A stretch of DNA of 64,000 bases from Pseudomonas quebecensis (GTDB taxonomy: Bacteria > Pseudomonadota > Gammaproteobacteria > Pseudomonadales > Pseudomonadaceae), in the NCBI RefSeq assembly GCF_026410085.1, contig NZ_CP112866.1, positions 3,347,001-3,411,000 of the forward strand. The letters run 5' to 3'. The position numbers and the translations under genes were made by a program. Shown here in pieces: positions 1 through 9,216 of the stretch (within the stretch, counting starts at the first letter, position 1; every line of letters starts with the position of its first letter). Below the pieces are notes generated by a model, which saw only the letters and a program-made list of their open reading frames with translations, was not told where the DNA came from and ran no database searches.

Positions 1-1060
1 GTGGATCGAACTGTTCGACGGTGCCAGGAGCCGCATCGATATCGGCCAGTTCTATGCCGCCGATCATCCGGGCTCCGTGATGGATCGCGTGATCGAACGC
101 CTGGAAGCAGCCGGCAAACGCGGTGTGAAAATACGTTTTCTGCTGGAAGAAAAGGGCCTGCGTTTGTCGGACGCCGCCACACTGCAGCGCTTGCGCGCCA
201 TCCCCAACCTGACGTTCCGCGTACTGCCTTACGCGCAAGTGAGTGGCGGCATCATCCACGCCAAGTACATGATCGTGGACGGTCAACAAGCGTTTGTCGG
301 CAGCCAGAATTTCGACTGGCGCTCCCTGGAACATATCCATGAAACGGGCTTGCGCATCAGCGATGCCACGGTGGTGGGCCAGGTACAGGCGATTTTCGAA
401 CAGGATTGGCAAGCCCAGCAGGCACTGGCCGAACACCGGACGGTGCCCCTGCCGGCGACCGGCCAGCTGCCGGCGCGTACGGGTAACTACCTGGTTGCCA
501 GCCCGCAACGTTACAACCCGCCCGGAGTGGGTGACTCCCAACTGGAACTGCCGCGTCTGCTGGCGGAGGCGAAAAAAGAGATACGCGTGCAATTGCTCGA
601 CTACGCACCGCTGTCCTACGGGCCGGACAACACGCGCCCCTATTACGCAGTCATCGACAACGCCCTGCGCGCCGCCGCAGCGCGTGGCGTGGCGATCAAG
701 CTGATGGTGTCCGACTGGAACACCGACGCGCTGGAACTGCCCTATCTGAAAAGCCTGGCAGTGCTGCCCAATGTGAAGGTCAAAATCGTCACACTGCCCC
801 AGGCCAAAGAAGGATTTATCCCCTATGCACGGGTGATCCACAGCAAGACCCTGGAGATCGATGGGCAGGTCGCGTGGGTGGGCACCAGCAATTGGCTGGG
901 CGGCTATCTGGATAATTCGCGCAACCTGGAGGTGGTGATGCGCAACGAAGCGATGGCCAGCCGCGTAGGGGATTTGCACCGGCAATTGTGGGACGGACCC
1001 TATGCCAGAGCCCTCAACGCTACCGATGAATACCCCGAGCCGCATCCTGGCCAGCATTGA
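1..1060 (+). CDS. Phospholipase D-like protein, 5'-truncated by window edge
   Basis: The frame is open from base 2, so the true start lies left of the window. The visible part (about 352 residues) carries two HKD-type signatures: HAKYMIVDGQQAFVGSQN in the first half, and HSKTLEIDG followed by GTSNWLGG near the C-terminus. This is the bilobal arrangement of the phospholipase D superfamily, in which the two HxK(x)4D motifs form one active site for phosphodiester hydrolysis or transfer. Substrate cannot be told from sequence: cardiolipin synthase-like and secreted PLD-like proteins both fit. It ends 95 bases before the M20 peptidase start, with no clear terminator between. The family is secure, the substrate unknown. 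Confidence 0.85.
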   Translation, partial: WIELFDGARSRIDIGQFYAADHPGSVMDRVIERLEAAGKRGVKIRFLLEEKGLRLSDAATLQRLRAIPNLTFRVLPYAQVSGGIIHAKYMIVDGQQAFVGSQNFDWRSLEHIHETGLRISDATVVGQVQAIFEQDWQAQQALAEHRTVPLPATGQLPARTGNYLVASPQRYNPPGVGDSQLELPRLLAEAKKEIRVQLLDYAPLSYGPDNTRPYYAVIDNALRAAAARGVAIKLMVSDWNTDALELPYLKSLAVLPNVKVKIVTLPQAKEGFIPYARVIHSKTLEIDGQVAWVGTSNWLGGYLDNSRNLEVVMRNEAMASRVGDLHRQLWDGPYARALNATDEYPEPHPGQH

Positions 1061-1155
1061 CCGGCAGCACCTGAGTGGTGGTAGTGTGTGGAAATGTTTC
1101 TGACACATTGATCAGAAACTTCCTACTCACTACCTGCAAAGGAATGCGACTTTCC

Positions 1156-2895
1156 ATGCACTTTCCACTCAAGCAAATCGTGGCTGCCAGTCTGTTCGCG
1201 GCCAGCCTTACGGCCGTTACCACACCCGCTTTCGCGAACATCACCGCTGAGCAAAGCACGGCGATTCTCAAGCAATTCGGCGAAACGCCGGCCAGCGATT
1301 TCCGCGGTTTCCTCGCCACCCTGGCCAAGGGCGATGTGGGTAAAACCGCCGATGTAGGCCCGGCAATCAACGCCTTTCTCTCCAACAAAACCCTGAGTGC
1401 CGACCAGCAGAACGAAATCAACCGTTTGCTGGGTATTTACACCAGGGTCAAATACGGCAAGGCCGCGCTGGAGACGCTGCGCGAGCTGGTGGAAATCCCA
1501 ACGTTCAACGTCGACGGTGTGCCGCAGTACAAGAACCCGGAATTCCTCAAAATCGCCGATAAGATCCAGGCCCTCGCCAAAGCCTTCAATCTGAATTTCC
1601 GTAACGTCGACAACCGCGTATACGAAATTTCTTTGGAAGGCAGCGGCGATGAAGTAGTCGGCATCCATGCCCACGCCGACGTGGTGCCGGTGACTCCGGA
1701 AAATTGGGTGCTCAAAGATGGCACCAAGCTCGACCCGTTCAAAGTCACGCTGATCGGCGACCGCATGTATGGCCGCGGCACCGAGGATGATAAGAACGGC
1801 ATTGTGGTGGCGATGTATGCCATGAAGGTGATCAAGGAAGAGAAGCTGCCGCTGGCACGCCACTTTAAACTGTTGGTGGACACCACCGAGGAGACCTCCG
1901 GCGACGCCATCCCGTATTACTTCGAACACAACCCGACCCCGCAGTACAACCTGGCGCTGGATGGCGGTTACCCGGTGGTGATTGCCGAGAAAGGCTACGG
2001 CACGGTCATGGCGTCTTTCCCGCGTCGCAAAGGCGAAGGCAACGGCGCGGAAATCATCGCGATGACCGGCGGCATGGCCACCAACCAGATTCCGTCGGCG
2101 TCGGTTGCCACGCTGGTCACCGACCAGCCTGCCGAACTGGCGGCGAGCCTGCAGAAAGCCGGCGCGGAGTATGCCAAGCGCAACGGCGGCGACTTCGAGG
2201 TGGCCGCCAAGGTCGAGGGCAAGGATGTGAAACTGACCGTCACCGGCGTGTCGGCGCACTCGTCCGAGCCGGAGTCGGGCGTCAACCCGGTGGCGCGCAT
2301 GCTGGAGCTGATCCACAGCGTCGACGGCAAGATTGCCCTCAAGCACAACCACATCACCGATGCTGCGCACTATGCGTCCGACAATTGGGGCCTGGATTAC
2401 TTGGGCGGCAAATTGGGCGTCGGCTTCGCAGACGACTTTATGGGTCCGTTGACTACCTCGCTGACGTTTGTCGGCCAGGACGAAAAAGCCTTCAAACTGG
2501 CGGTGAACCTGCGCGTGCCGAAGGGCAAGGCACCAGAAACGCTGAAAAAACAAATCGCCGACAAACTGAGCGCGTGGGACAAGAACAGTAACGTCGCGGT
2601 GGATTTCACTTATTCGATTGCCGAGCCGATGTACCGCAACCCGGAAGGCGAATGGGTGAAAGCGCTGCTGGCGGTCGCCACTGAAAACCTGGGCATGGAG
2701 CACAAATTCGGCACGTCGGCCGGTGCGACCTCGGTGCATGAGTTGCCCAACGGCGTGCAATTCGGCCTGGCGCGTCCGGAAGTTAAATACACAGGGCACA
2801 CCGACAACGAATTCAAGACGGTCGATCAGTTCTTGCTGGACTTGCAGATCGTGACCGAAATGATGGGCCGCGTCGGACAATTGCCTAAGCTCTGA
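1156..2895 (+). CDS. Secreted M20-family dipeptidase
   Basis: 579 residues. The start at 1156 puts a typical signal peptide first (lysine, hydrophobic core LFAASLTAV, cleavage near PAFA-NI). AAAGGA lies 12 bases upstream, and a competing ATG at 1144 would add only four residues. The mature part has the M20 di-zinc ligands in order: HAHADVVPV, GRGTEDDKNG, DTTEETSGD and the late TGHTDNEF histidine. These are the signatures of PepV/carnosinase-like metallopeptidases that cleave dipeptides from the N-terminus. The signal peptide predicts periplasmic or exported action, unlike cytoplasmic PepV. It is followed directly by an intrinsic terminator, so it ends its transcription unit. Confidence 0.85.
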   Translation: MHFPLKQIVAASLFAASLTAVTTPAFANITAEQSTAILKQFGETPASDFRGFLATLAKGDVGKTADVGPAINAFLSNKTLSADQQNEINRLLGIYTRVKYGKAALETLRELVEIPTFNVDGVPQYKNPEFLKIADKIQALAKAFNLNFRNVDNRVYEISLEGSGDEVVGIHAHADVVPVTPENWVLKDGTKLDPFKVTLIGDRMYGRGTEDDKNGIVVAMYAMKVIKEEKLPLARHFKLLVDTTEETSGDAIPYYFEHNPTPQYNLALDGGYPVVIAEKGYGTVMASFPRRKGEGNGAEIIAMTGGMATNQIPSASVATLVTDQPAELAASLQKAGAEYAKRNGGDFEVAAKVEGKDVKLTVTGVSAHSSEPESGVNPVARMLELIHSVDGKIALKHNHITDAAHYASDNWGLDYLGGKLGVGFADDFMGPLTTSLTFVGQDEKAFKLAVNLRVPKGKAPETLKKQIADKLSAWDKNSNVAVDFTYSIAEPMYRNPEGEWVKALLAVATENLGMEHKFGTSAGATSVHELPNGVQFGLARPEVKYTGHTDNEFKTVDQFLLDLQIVTEMMGRVGQLPKL

Positions 2896-2900
2896 CAGCA

Positions 2901-2929
2901 AAAAGCCCGCCGTGTATTGGCGGGCTTTT
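2901..2929 (+). terminator. Intrinsic terminator of the M20 dipeptidase
   Basis: AAAAGCCCGCC, a seven-base loop and GGCGGGCTTTT form an 11-bp stem, GC-rich in its lower part and ending in T residues, five bases after the dipeptidase stop codon. Confidence 0.85.
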
Positions 2930-2956
2930 CAGACTGAGTAAAAATCAAGCGCACAC

Positions 2957-2988
2957 AAAAACGCCGATCATCGCTGATCGGCGTTTTT
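2957..2988 (-). terminator. Intrinsic terminator of the tRNA operon
   Basis: A perfect 14-bp inverted repeat (AAAAACGCCGATCA / TGATCGGCGTTTTT) with a 4-base loop lies eight bases beyond the CCA end of the last tRNA. It reads as stem plus T-run on the minus strand, so it ends the tRNA transcript; it may also act on the plus strand. Confidence 0.85.
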
Positions 2989-2996
2989 GTTGAATA

Positions 2997-3072
<76 letters not shown>

Positions 3073-3075
3073 AAA

Positions 3076-3151
3076 TGGCGTCCCCTAGGGGACTCGAACC
3101 CCTGTTACCGCCGTGAAAGGGCGGTGTCCTAGGCCACTAGACGAAGGGGAC
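3076..3151 (-). tRNA. tRNA-Glu (TTC), copy 1
   Basis: The minus strand begins GTCCCCTTCGTCTAGTGG. The anticodon loop CCTTTCACG gives anticodon TTC, the T-arm is GTTCGAGTC and the CCA end is encoded. Length is 76 bases. Its body appears identical to the copy at 3334-3409. Confidence 0.97.
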
Positions 3152-3255
3152 ACGCTACTGAAACACATGGTGTGTGTTCCAGTGCCCAGAGGCCGCATCC
3201 GAAGATGGGTCCTGGTTTCACTCAGTGCCACCCGAGGGCAACACTGCTTAAAAAT

Positions 3256-3331
<76 letters not shown>

Positions 3332-3333
3332 AT

Positions 3334-3409
3334 TGGCGTCCCCTAGGGGACTCGAACCCCTGTTACCGCCGTGAAAGGGCGGTGTCCTAGGCCACTAGAC
3401 GAAGGGGAC
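3334..3409 (-). tRNA. tRNA-Glu (TTC), copy 2, first gene of operon
   Basis: 76 bases, matching the tRNA-Glu at 3076-3151. It is the promoter-proximal gene of the operon, two bases before tRNA-Gly copy 2. Order of transcription is Glu-Gly-Glu-Gly, a tandem duplication of about 258 bases. Confidence 0.97.
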
Positions 3410-3471
3410 ACACGTACAACATTCACTCCCTACCGCGTATCGCTGTGTGCTTTACGCTGTAAGTGGCGCGC

Positions 3472-3500
3472 ATTCTATGGATGGATTGAAAGGTCGTCAA
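3472..3500 (-). promoter_or_regulatory. Sigma-70 promoter of the tRNA operon with GC-rich discriminator
   Basis: On the minus strand TTGACG (3495-3500) is followed by exactly 17 bases and TAGAAT (3472-3477), then GCGCGCC. A GC-rich discriminator after the -10 is the hallmark of stringently controlled stable-RNA promoters. An A/T-rich tract at about 3511-3527, just upstream of the -35, could act as an UP element. About 60 bases separate it from the first tRNA. Confidence 0.8.
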
Positions 3501-3779
3501 CCCCCAAGCATAAATTTATTTAAATCAATGACTTCGCCCCCCTTTAGCGCCCCGCGAGGGGATTTGGCGCGTCCGTGCCTTGACGCCTATATTCTGGCGT
3601 TCGACAAAACGCTATAGTTCACCTGAACAAATGATGGCAATGTGCATCCATGCGGCGAGCATCCATCTATATAGGAAGCACTCATCCAGGGAACGAGGCG
3701 ACAACTGGTCGATAAGACCTATCCGCCGCAAGGTCCAGTCACTACACTCCACTGTAAACCCTATAAAGAGGTCACACCG
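3501..3779. other. Intergenic stretch upstream of the conserved membrane protein
   Basis: Apart from the A/T-rich UP-like tract next to the tRNA promoter, I see no RNA, repeat or credible small gene here. TTGACG at about 3578 has no well-spaced -10 partner, so the promoter of the following gene could not be placed. Confidence 0.5.
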
Positions 3780-4550
3780 GTGACACCACTCATGATCACC
3801 CTGCTGGTAATAGCCGGGATCGCAATACTGATCGCCATTGGCTATATGAACCACGTGGTGGAAAACAACAAGCTGGAAAAGAAGCGCGTCGAGATCGAAC
3901 TCAATGATCGTCTGCGTCGTTGCGGTGAGATCACTGAGACGTTCCCTGGCCAGCTGATGAATCCGGCGCTCAAACTGCTGCTCACCCGCCTGGAACTCAA
4001 CGTCAACCAGCGCTTGTTGAACCTCAACAAAACCAATGCAGCGCTCAAGGCACGCATCGCCGAGTTGAGTGCACTGGTAGCCCAGGGCGAATCCATTCCG
4101 GTCAATAACCCACCCGCGCCGATCCAGACCGAAGCCAAGGCCAAGGATGTCCGCTTCCTGCTCGAGGCCCTGCACGGCCAGGTCACTCGCGCCGCTCAGG
4201 ACGGCTACCTGCCGGCCAGTGAAGCCAAGCACTGGATCAGGGAAATCCGCCACATTCTGGTGCTGCTGCACATCGAATTCTTCAATAACCTCGGCCAGCA
4301 TGCCCTGCAGCAAGGCCAGCCGGGCCAGGCGCGCCTGGCCTTCGAGCGTGGCGTGCAGTACCTGCGCAAACAGCCGGAACCGGCGTTCTACAGCGCACAG
4401 CTGCAGATGCTGGAATCGCAGCTGGCCCGCGCCAACTCCACCGTGCTGACCAATAGCAAGCCCGCCGAAGACGAGGTCAATGAATTGACCGAAGGCTTGA
4501 AAGTGGTCGACGCCGATGCCGAGTGGAAAAAGAAAGTCATCTACGACTGA
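3780..4550 (+). CDS. Membrane-anchored conserved Pseudomonas protein of unknown function
   Basis: 256 residues from a GTG start chosen because AAAGAGGT ends eight bases before it; the next ATG (3792) would be 20 bases away. Residues 5-22 form one hydrophobic helix, followed by charged, helix-rich sequence including a probable coiled coil at about 70-100. It looks like a single-span inner-membrane protein with a cytoplasmic helical body. I recall related Pseudomonas proteins only as hypothetical, or loosely labelled DNA repair, and see no catalytic motif to support that label. It stands alone, facing away from the tRNA operon, and is followed by a hairpin. Confidence 0.75.
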   Translation: MTPLMITLLVIAGIAILIAIGYMNHVVENNKLEKKRVEIELNDRLRRCGEITETFPGQLMNPALKLLLTRLELNVNQRLLNLNKTNAALKARIAELSALVAQGESIPVNNPPAPIQTEAKAKDVRFLLEALHGQVTRAAQDGYLPASEAKHWIREIRHILVLLHIEFFNNLGQHALQQGQPGQARLAFERGVQYLRKQPEPAFYSAQLQMLESQLARANSTVLTNSKPAEDEVNELTEGLKVVDADAEWKKKVIYD

Positions 4551-4564
4551 TGTCCCCTCCCCGC

Positions 4565-4586
4565 CTGGCGAACGCCTGTTCGCCAG
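4565..4586. terminator. Hairpin after the 3780-4550 gene, possible terminator
   Basis: CTGGCGAAC / GTTCGCCAG is a perfect 9-bp stem with loop GCCT, 14 bases past the stop codon. There is no T-run, so Rho-independent termination is uncertain; it may instead protect the 3' end. Confidence 0.45.
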
Positions 4587-4667
4587 ATGCCATCACTTTG
4601 CATCTATCCCTGCACCCCTGACTCGCGTAAAAAAGTGCCCCTCACTCCACGAAGTTAGAGGCCTGCT

Positions 4668-5480
4668 ATGCCTGTTGCCGTGATTGATGGACAAGCGCTG
4701 CATTATCTCGACCAGGGCTCGGGGCCCGTCGTCCTGCTGGGGTCCAGTTACCTGTGGAGCCTCGACATGTGGGCGCCGCAGATCGAAGCCCTGTCGCAAC
4801 AGTACCGCGTGATCGTGCCCGAGCTATGGGGCCATGGCGATTCCGGGCCATTGCCCTCTCAAACCCATTCCCTCGACGACCTCGCGCGCCAGGGCTTGGC
4901 ACTGCTGGACCACCTGGACATCCCACGCGTCAACCTGGCGGGCCTGTCGGTCGGCGGCATGTGGGGCGCGCGCCTGGCATTGCTGGCCCCTGAGCGCGTC
5001 AACAGCCTGGTGCTGATGGACACCTACCTGGGCGCCGAGCCCGAGGCCACGCGCCAATACTATTTCTCGTTGTTCAAGATGATCGAAGAAGCCGGCGCCA
5101 TTCCCGAGCCGTTGCTGGATGTAATCGCACCGATCTTCTTCCGTCCGGGTATCGATCGCGAATCAGCGCTGTACCGCAATTTTCGCGAGTCGCTGCAAAC
5201 GTTTCCCAGGGAGCGCCTGCTGGACAGCATCGTGCCGCTGGGTCGAGCGATCTTCAGTCGCGAGGATATTCTCAGCCAGTTACCGCAGCTGGACAGTGAC
5301 ACCACGCTGGTCATGTGTGGTGAGCAGGACACGCCGCGCGCCCCGGCGGAGTCTGAAGAAATGGCCGATCTGATCGGTTGCAGCGTGATCCTGATTCCGC
5401 ACGCCGGGCATATCTCTTCGCGGGAAAACCCGGAGTTCGTCAACGAAGCGCTGCTGACCTTCCTCGCCAACCACGCCTGA
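4668..5480 (+). CDS. Alpha/beta-fold hydrolase
   Basis: 270 residues. It has the alpha/beta-hydrolase layout: an early GSSYLWSLDMW oxyanion region, strand PELWGHGDSG, nucleophile elbow GLSVGG (Ser94), a late acidic residue in CGEQDTPR and the catalytic His in HAGHISS near the C-terminus. The family covers esterases, lactonases and C-C bond hydrolases, and the general shape resembles 3-oxoadipate enol-lactonase-like enzymes, but no aromatic-degradation genes are nearby to support that. AGAGG seven bases ahead of ATG 4668 supports the start. No signal peptide, so it is probably cytoplasmic. It converges on the chemoreceptor gene. Confidence 0.8.
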   Translation: MPVAVIDGQALHYLDQGSGPVVLLGSSYLWSLDMWAPQIEALSQQYRVIVPELWGHGDSGPLPSQTHSLDDLARQGLALLDHLDIPRVNLAGLSVGGMWGARLALLAPERVNSLVLMDTYLGAEPEATRQYYFSLFKMIEEAGAIPEPLLDVIAPIFFRPGIDRESALYRNFRESLQTFPRERLLDSIVPLGRAIFSREDILSQLPQLDSDTTLVMCGEQDTPRAPAESEEMADLIGCSVILIPHAGHISSRENPEFVNEALLTFLANHA

Positions 5481-5488
5481 GTGCCCTT

Positions 5489-5528
5489 GGCTTTGATCGT
5501 GGCCGTGGCCGTGGCCGCGATCAAAGCC
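5489..5528. terminator. Long hairpin between convergent genes, overlapping the chemoreceptor stop
   Basis: GGCTTTGATCG (5489-5499) pairs perfectly with CGATCAAAGCC (5518-5528). The loop consists of GTGGCC-type tandem hexamers. The right arm includes the chemoreceptor stop codon (5521-5523). It could terminate transcription from both sides, but lacks a T-tract. Confidence 0.5.
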
Positions 5529-7488
5529 GAAAGTGCCCGACCATCCCCTTGAGTTCGGCGCCCAACCGCGCCAACTGGATGCTCGACACGGCGTTACCCT
5601 GCATGCTCAACGCCGATTGATCGGCACTCGCACGAATGCTGGTGACACTGCGGTTGATCTCTTCGGCCACCGAGCTCTGCTGCTCGGCGGCGGCGGCGAT
5701 CTGCTGGTTCATCTGCTGGATCAGCGACACCGCCACCGCGATGCTGCCCAGGGCGCTTTCGGTTTCCAACGCATCGCTGACCGCCAGCTTCACCAACTCG
5801 CCACTGTGTTGAATCTGCTGCACCGATGCCTGCGCGGCGCTGCGCAAGGTGCTGACCAGCCGCTCGATCTCTTCCGTCGATTGCTGTGTACGCTTGGCCA
5901 GCGCCCGTACTTCGTCGGCCACCACCGCGAACCCCCGGCCCTGTTCGCCCGCGCGCGCGGCCTCGATGGCGGCGTTCAACGCCAGCAGGTTGGTCTGCTC
6001 GGCCACACTTTTGATCACACTCAACACTGTGCCGATGTGCTGGATCTCTGCACTCAGGCTTTCGATGCTGGCGCTGGCCCCGGTGCTGGAGGTGGCCAGT
6101 AATTCGATGCGCTGCAAACTCTGGCGCACCACCTGCTGTCCACTGTCGACTTTTTCATCAGCGGTCTGGGCAGCCTGCGCTGCCTCTTCGGCGTTGCGTG
6201 CCACATCATGCACGGTAGCGGTCATCTGGTTCATCGCCGTGGCAACCTGCTCGGTCTCTTCCTTCTGGCTGCTGACCTCGACGTTGGTCTGTTCGGTAAC
6301 GCTGGACAACGAATGCGCGGAGCTGGCCAATTGTTCGATACCAGCCTGCAGCCCACTGACCATGTGGCTCAACCCACTGCTCATCTGTTGCATGGCCTGC
6401 ATCAGTTGGCCGATTTCATCGCGGCGGTCGACCTCCATTCGACCGCTCAAATCGCCGTCGGCGATGCGCTGTGCCACCGCGATCGCGCTGCGCAGAGGCG
6501 CCACGATCAAGCGGGTAATCACCCAGGCGGCCACCAACCCCACCAGCAACGCCAAGGCCGACGAGCCGATGATCAGCAGCGCGCTTTTCTTCAACTGCGC
6601 CTGCATCGACACGTCCTCGGCACCATAGGCCTGGTCGACCCGACTGACCACTTGCTCCGCACGATCATGCAGTTGCTTGTAGACCGTCTTTTCCTGAGCC
6701 AGCAGGCCGGTGTACTCGCCAAGTTTTTCAGTGAAGGCGGCGATATGCCCCGAGACTTCGCCGAGTACGGTCTGGTAACCCGGGTCCTTGACCGAAGCCT
6801 TCAATTGCTCGGCCTGGGCCAGTGCCTGATCGGCCTGCTCGATCTTGCCTTGCTCGGTGTTGTCTTCGTCGACTTTACGACTCTGGTCCAGGCGCACATG
6901 GGCTTCGTTCATGGCTTGCAGCATCAGGCGCGACACCTGGCTGACCTGCCCCGCCTGCTCGATGAATTCGGCGCCCTCCTTGCCCTGGCTTTCCTTGAGC
7001 CCATAAGCGCCGTCATCGGCCAGGCCGGCCTGCAGCACATCCAGGTTATTGGCGACGCTGGACACCGACCAACTCGCCATTTCCAGCGCCAGGTCCTTGG
7101 CCTGGGTCAGCTCGACAAATTCGTCAAACGCCTTGCGATACGCCGCCAGTGCCTGCTCGACGTCGGTCATGGCCGGCACGTTGGCGGCGGATTGAGCTTT
7201 AAGGCTGGTTGCCTGAGCGGCCAGCGCATCCACGGCCTCATGCAACGCGTCGACCGCTTTGGGGTCGGCATGCAAGGCGTAGTCCTGTTCGATCAAGCGC
7301 ACCTTGAGCAAACCGCTGTTGAGCGAAGACATAGCCTTCAGCCCCTCGAAACGTTGCCCGATGGTTTGCAGCGACCACACGCCAATGGCCGCCACCACCG
7401 CCGTCAGCAGCAGTACCAGGATGAAACCCAAGCCTAGCTTTTTCGCCATGCCCAGGTTGGCGAAACGTCGTTGCACGCCCGAAATCAT
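5521..7488 (-). CDS. Methyl-accepting chemotaxis protein, probable HBM-type sensor
   Basis: 655 residues from ATG 7488, chosen because AAGAGGA sits nine bases upstream; an upstream in-frame extension to 7578 lacks this. TM1 is at about 19-38 ([14 protein letters not shown]), an all-helical periplasmic domain of about 260 residues at 40-300, TM2 at about 302-326, then HAMP and the long cytoplasmic hairpin with the conserved tip containing [22 protein letters not shown]. The size and helical character of the sensor fit the helical bimodular (HBM) domain of McpS/McpQ-like Pseudomonas receptors, which bind TCA-cycle acids such as malate or citrate. The ligand here is not proven. There is no obvious CheR-docking pentapeptide at the C-terminus (HFRL end). 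Confidence 0.88.
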   Translation of the reverse strand: MISGVQRRFANLGMAKKLGLGFILVLLLTAVVAAIGVWSLQTIGQRFEGLKAMSSLNSGLLKVRLIEQDYALHADPKAVDALHEAVDALAAQATSLKAQSAANVPAMTDVEQALAAYRKAFDEFVELTQAKDLALEMASWSVSSVANNLDVLQAGLADDGAYGLKESQGKEGAEFIEQAGQVSQVSRLMLQAMNEAHVRLDQSRKVDEDNTEQGKIEQADQALAQAEQLKASVKDPGYQTVLGEVSGHIAAFTEKLGEYTGLLAQEKTVYKQLHDRAEQVVSRVDQAYGAEDVSMQAQLKKSALLIIGSSALALLVGLVAAWVITRLIVAPLRSAIAVAQRIADGDLSGRMEVDRRDEIGQLMQAMQQMSSGLSHMVSGLQAGIEQLASSAHSLSSVTEQTNVEVSSQKEETEQVATAMNQMTATVHDVARNAEEAAQAAQTADEKVDSGQQVVRQSLQRIELLATSSTGASASIESLSAEIQHIGTVLSVIKSVAEQTNLLALNAAIEAARAGEQGRGFAVVADEVRALAKRTQQSTEEIERLVSTLRSAAQASVQQIQHSGELVKLAVSDALETESALGSIAVAVSLIQQMNQQIAAAAEQQSSVAEEINRSVTSIRASADQSALSMQGNAVSSIQLARLGAELKGMVGHFRL

Positions 7489-7602
7489 TGCACGTGATCC
7501 TCTTGCAATGGCAGATGCCATCAAGCCCGGTTGACTGGAAGCGAGAGTCGCAACGACTGAGGCCTGAACACAAGTCACTGACGCCGCAATAATGGCAAAA
7601 AG

Positions 7603-9015
7603 CTACAAACCCGTCGTTTTCAGAACCGTCGAGGTCGATCTGGCGGGCCCCATGGCGCGCAGCAACGCCAGCGCCCGCTGATCAGCAGCATAGGCCACAT
7701 TGATGCGCAGCCACTCACTGTATTCGCCCGTGGGGTTGAACAGTGCCCCAGGCGAGAGCAACACGCCGAGCCGACGCGCGCACGCCTGCAGCCGCGAGTG
7801 GTCCGCCGCACCGGGCCGCGCCCACAGGAACATGCCGCCGGCGGGCACCGCGAACACCTCCCACTCTTCGTCTTCGAGCACCTGCAGTGTGGCGGCCATC
7901 TCCATGCTCAGACGCTTGCGCAGGCGCTGCACCCATTTGCGGTACGTGCCATTGGCCAGCAGAGTGCCCACCACCGCTTCGGCAAACCGCGAAGTGCCCA
8001 AGCCCGTCAAGGTCTTGAGGCTGGCCAGTTGGGTGACAAGCGTCGCACTCGCGCACAGGTAGCCCACGCGCAAGGCGCTGCTCAAGGTCTTGGAAAAACT
8101 CGCGACGTAAATCACCCGCCCCTCGTGGGGCAAGGCCGCCAGTCGCGTGCAGCTGGGGTGCTGCAAGTCGCCGAAGACGTCCTCTTCAATGATCAGAAAG
8201 TTCTCGCGGCGGGCCAGTTCCAGTAAGCGCTCGGCCACCGCACGGCACAGGCTGGAGCCGGTGGGGTTGTGATACAGGCTGTGGACGAACAGGCACTTGG
8301 GCCGGTGATGCTGCAATAGGGCTTCTAGCGCCGCGATATCCGGCCCGCCTGGGGTGCGCGGAACTTCGAGCAGTTGCACGCCGTGGAAGGCCAGTTGTCG
8401 GTAGAGGTTGCCGTACCCGGGCGTTTCCACCACGACACTGTCACCGGCCTTGAGCAGCACGCGTATCAGCAGGTCCTGGGCATGGCTGGCGCCGGCAGTG
8501 GTCAGGATGCAATCGACGCGAGTGGCGATGTGAATCCGGGTCAGGCGCCTGAGCAATTGCTCACGCAGCGCAGGCAGGCCCAGGGGCGTGCTGTAGTTGA
8601 ACAGGCCGGCGGTGTCGGTGCGGGTCACTTCACGAATCGCGTAGCTGATGTCATCGCTTTCATGCCAGGCATCCGGCAGCCAACCGCAGCCCAGCTTCAA
8701 TTCACCCAACGGGTTGTCGGCAAACGCGCCCCACGTCAGCTCGGCGCCTTCATACCATTGGCATTCAGTGGTGACCGGTGGTTGTGCCACCACGAATCCC
8801 GCGCCTTGCCGATGCGCCAGCACGCCTTGAGCGACCATGCGCTCGAAGGCTTCGATCACATTGGACTGGCTGAGCAGGTTATCCAGGGCCAACTGCCGAA
8901 CGGACGGCAAGCGTGTCCCGGGGCTGACCTGGTTGTTACGAATCCATTGAGCCACGGCCGTGACGATTTGCTGCACCACCGGTACAAGGGCTTGTCGATC
9001 GATCCCTAAATCCAT
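7603..9015 (-). CDS. MocR-type GntR regulator with aminotransferase-like domain
   Basis: 470 residues. The N-terminal 75 residues are a GntR winged helix-turn-helix (GTRLPSVRQLALDNLLSQ, then QGVLAHRQGAGFVV). From about 105 onward it is a fold-type I aminotransferase domain with the PLP-binding region: NPTG at 250, EEDVFG with Asp279, and the Schiff-base Lys309 in SFSKTLSSALRVGYL. MocR regulators sense a metabolite through PLP and often control vitamin B6, GABA, taurine or ectoine genes. None of those targets is adjacent, so the regulon is unknown. It sits between the chemoreceptor and the SDR gene, all on the minus strand but with gaps of 100-200 bases that suggest separate units. Confidence 0.87.
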   Translation of the reverse strand: MDLGIDRQALVPVVQQIVTAVAQWIRNNQVSPGTRLPSVRQLALDNLLSQSNVIEAFERMVAQGVLAHRQGAGFVVAQPPVTTECQWYEGAELTWGAFADNPLGELKLGCGWLPDAWHESDDISYAIREVTRTDTAGLFNYSTPLGLPALREQLLRRLTRIHIATRVDCILTTAGASHAQDLLIRVLLKAGDSVVVETPGYGNLYRQLAFHGVQLLEVPRTPGGPDIAALEALLQHHRPKCLFVHSLYHNPTGSSLCRAVAERLLELARRENFLIIEEDVFGDLQHPSCTRLAALPHEGRVIYVASFSKTLSSALRVGYLCASATLVTQLASLKTLTGLGTSRFAEAVVGTLLANGTYRKWVQRLRKRLSMEMAATLQVLEDEEWEVFAVPAGGMFLWARPGAADHSRLQACARRLGVLLSPGALFNPTGEYSEWLRINVAYAADQRALALLRAMGPARSTSTVLKTTGL

Positions 9016-9216
9016 GAGCCACTCACTTCAACTGTTTGTTTTCAACTCAACGAGTTAAGCACAGAAGCAGGTGATGGCCGGCCGCTAAGATTTATTAAAG
9101 TATTGATTTTATTGGATAATTTACCTTGTGATACACATTCGCACACGGCGTTGTGCCAGCTCTGGAAAAGCCCCACAGCGCCCCAGACGTTTTCGAACCG
9201 TGCGCGGCATGCGGTC

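Noticed and set aside
1123..2901. Long open frame (592 codons) on the minus strand across the M20 dipeptidase
   Set aside because: It mirrors the codon phase of the real gene, is rich in His/Arg/Gln as antisense frames of GC-rich genes are, and shows no motif or ribosome site.
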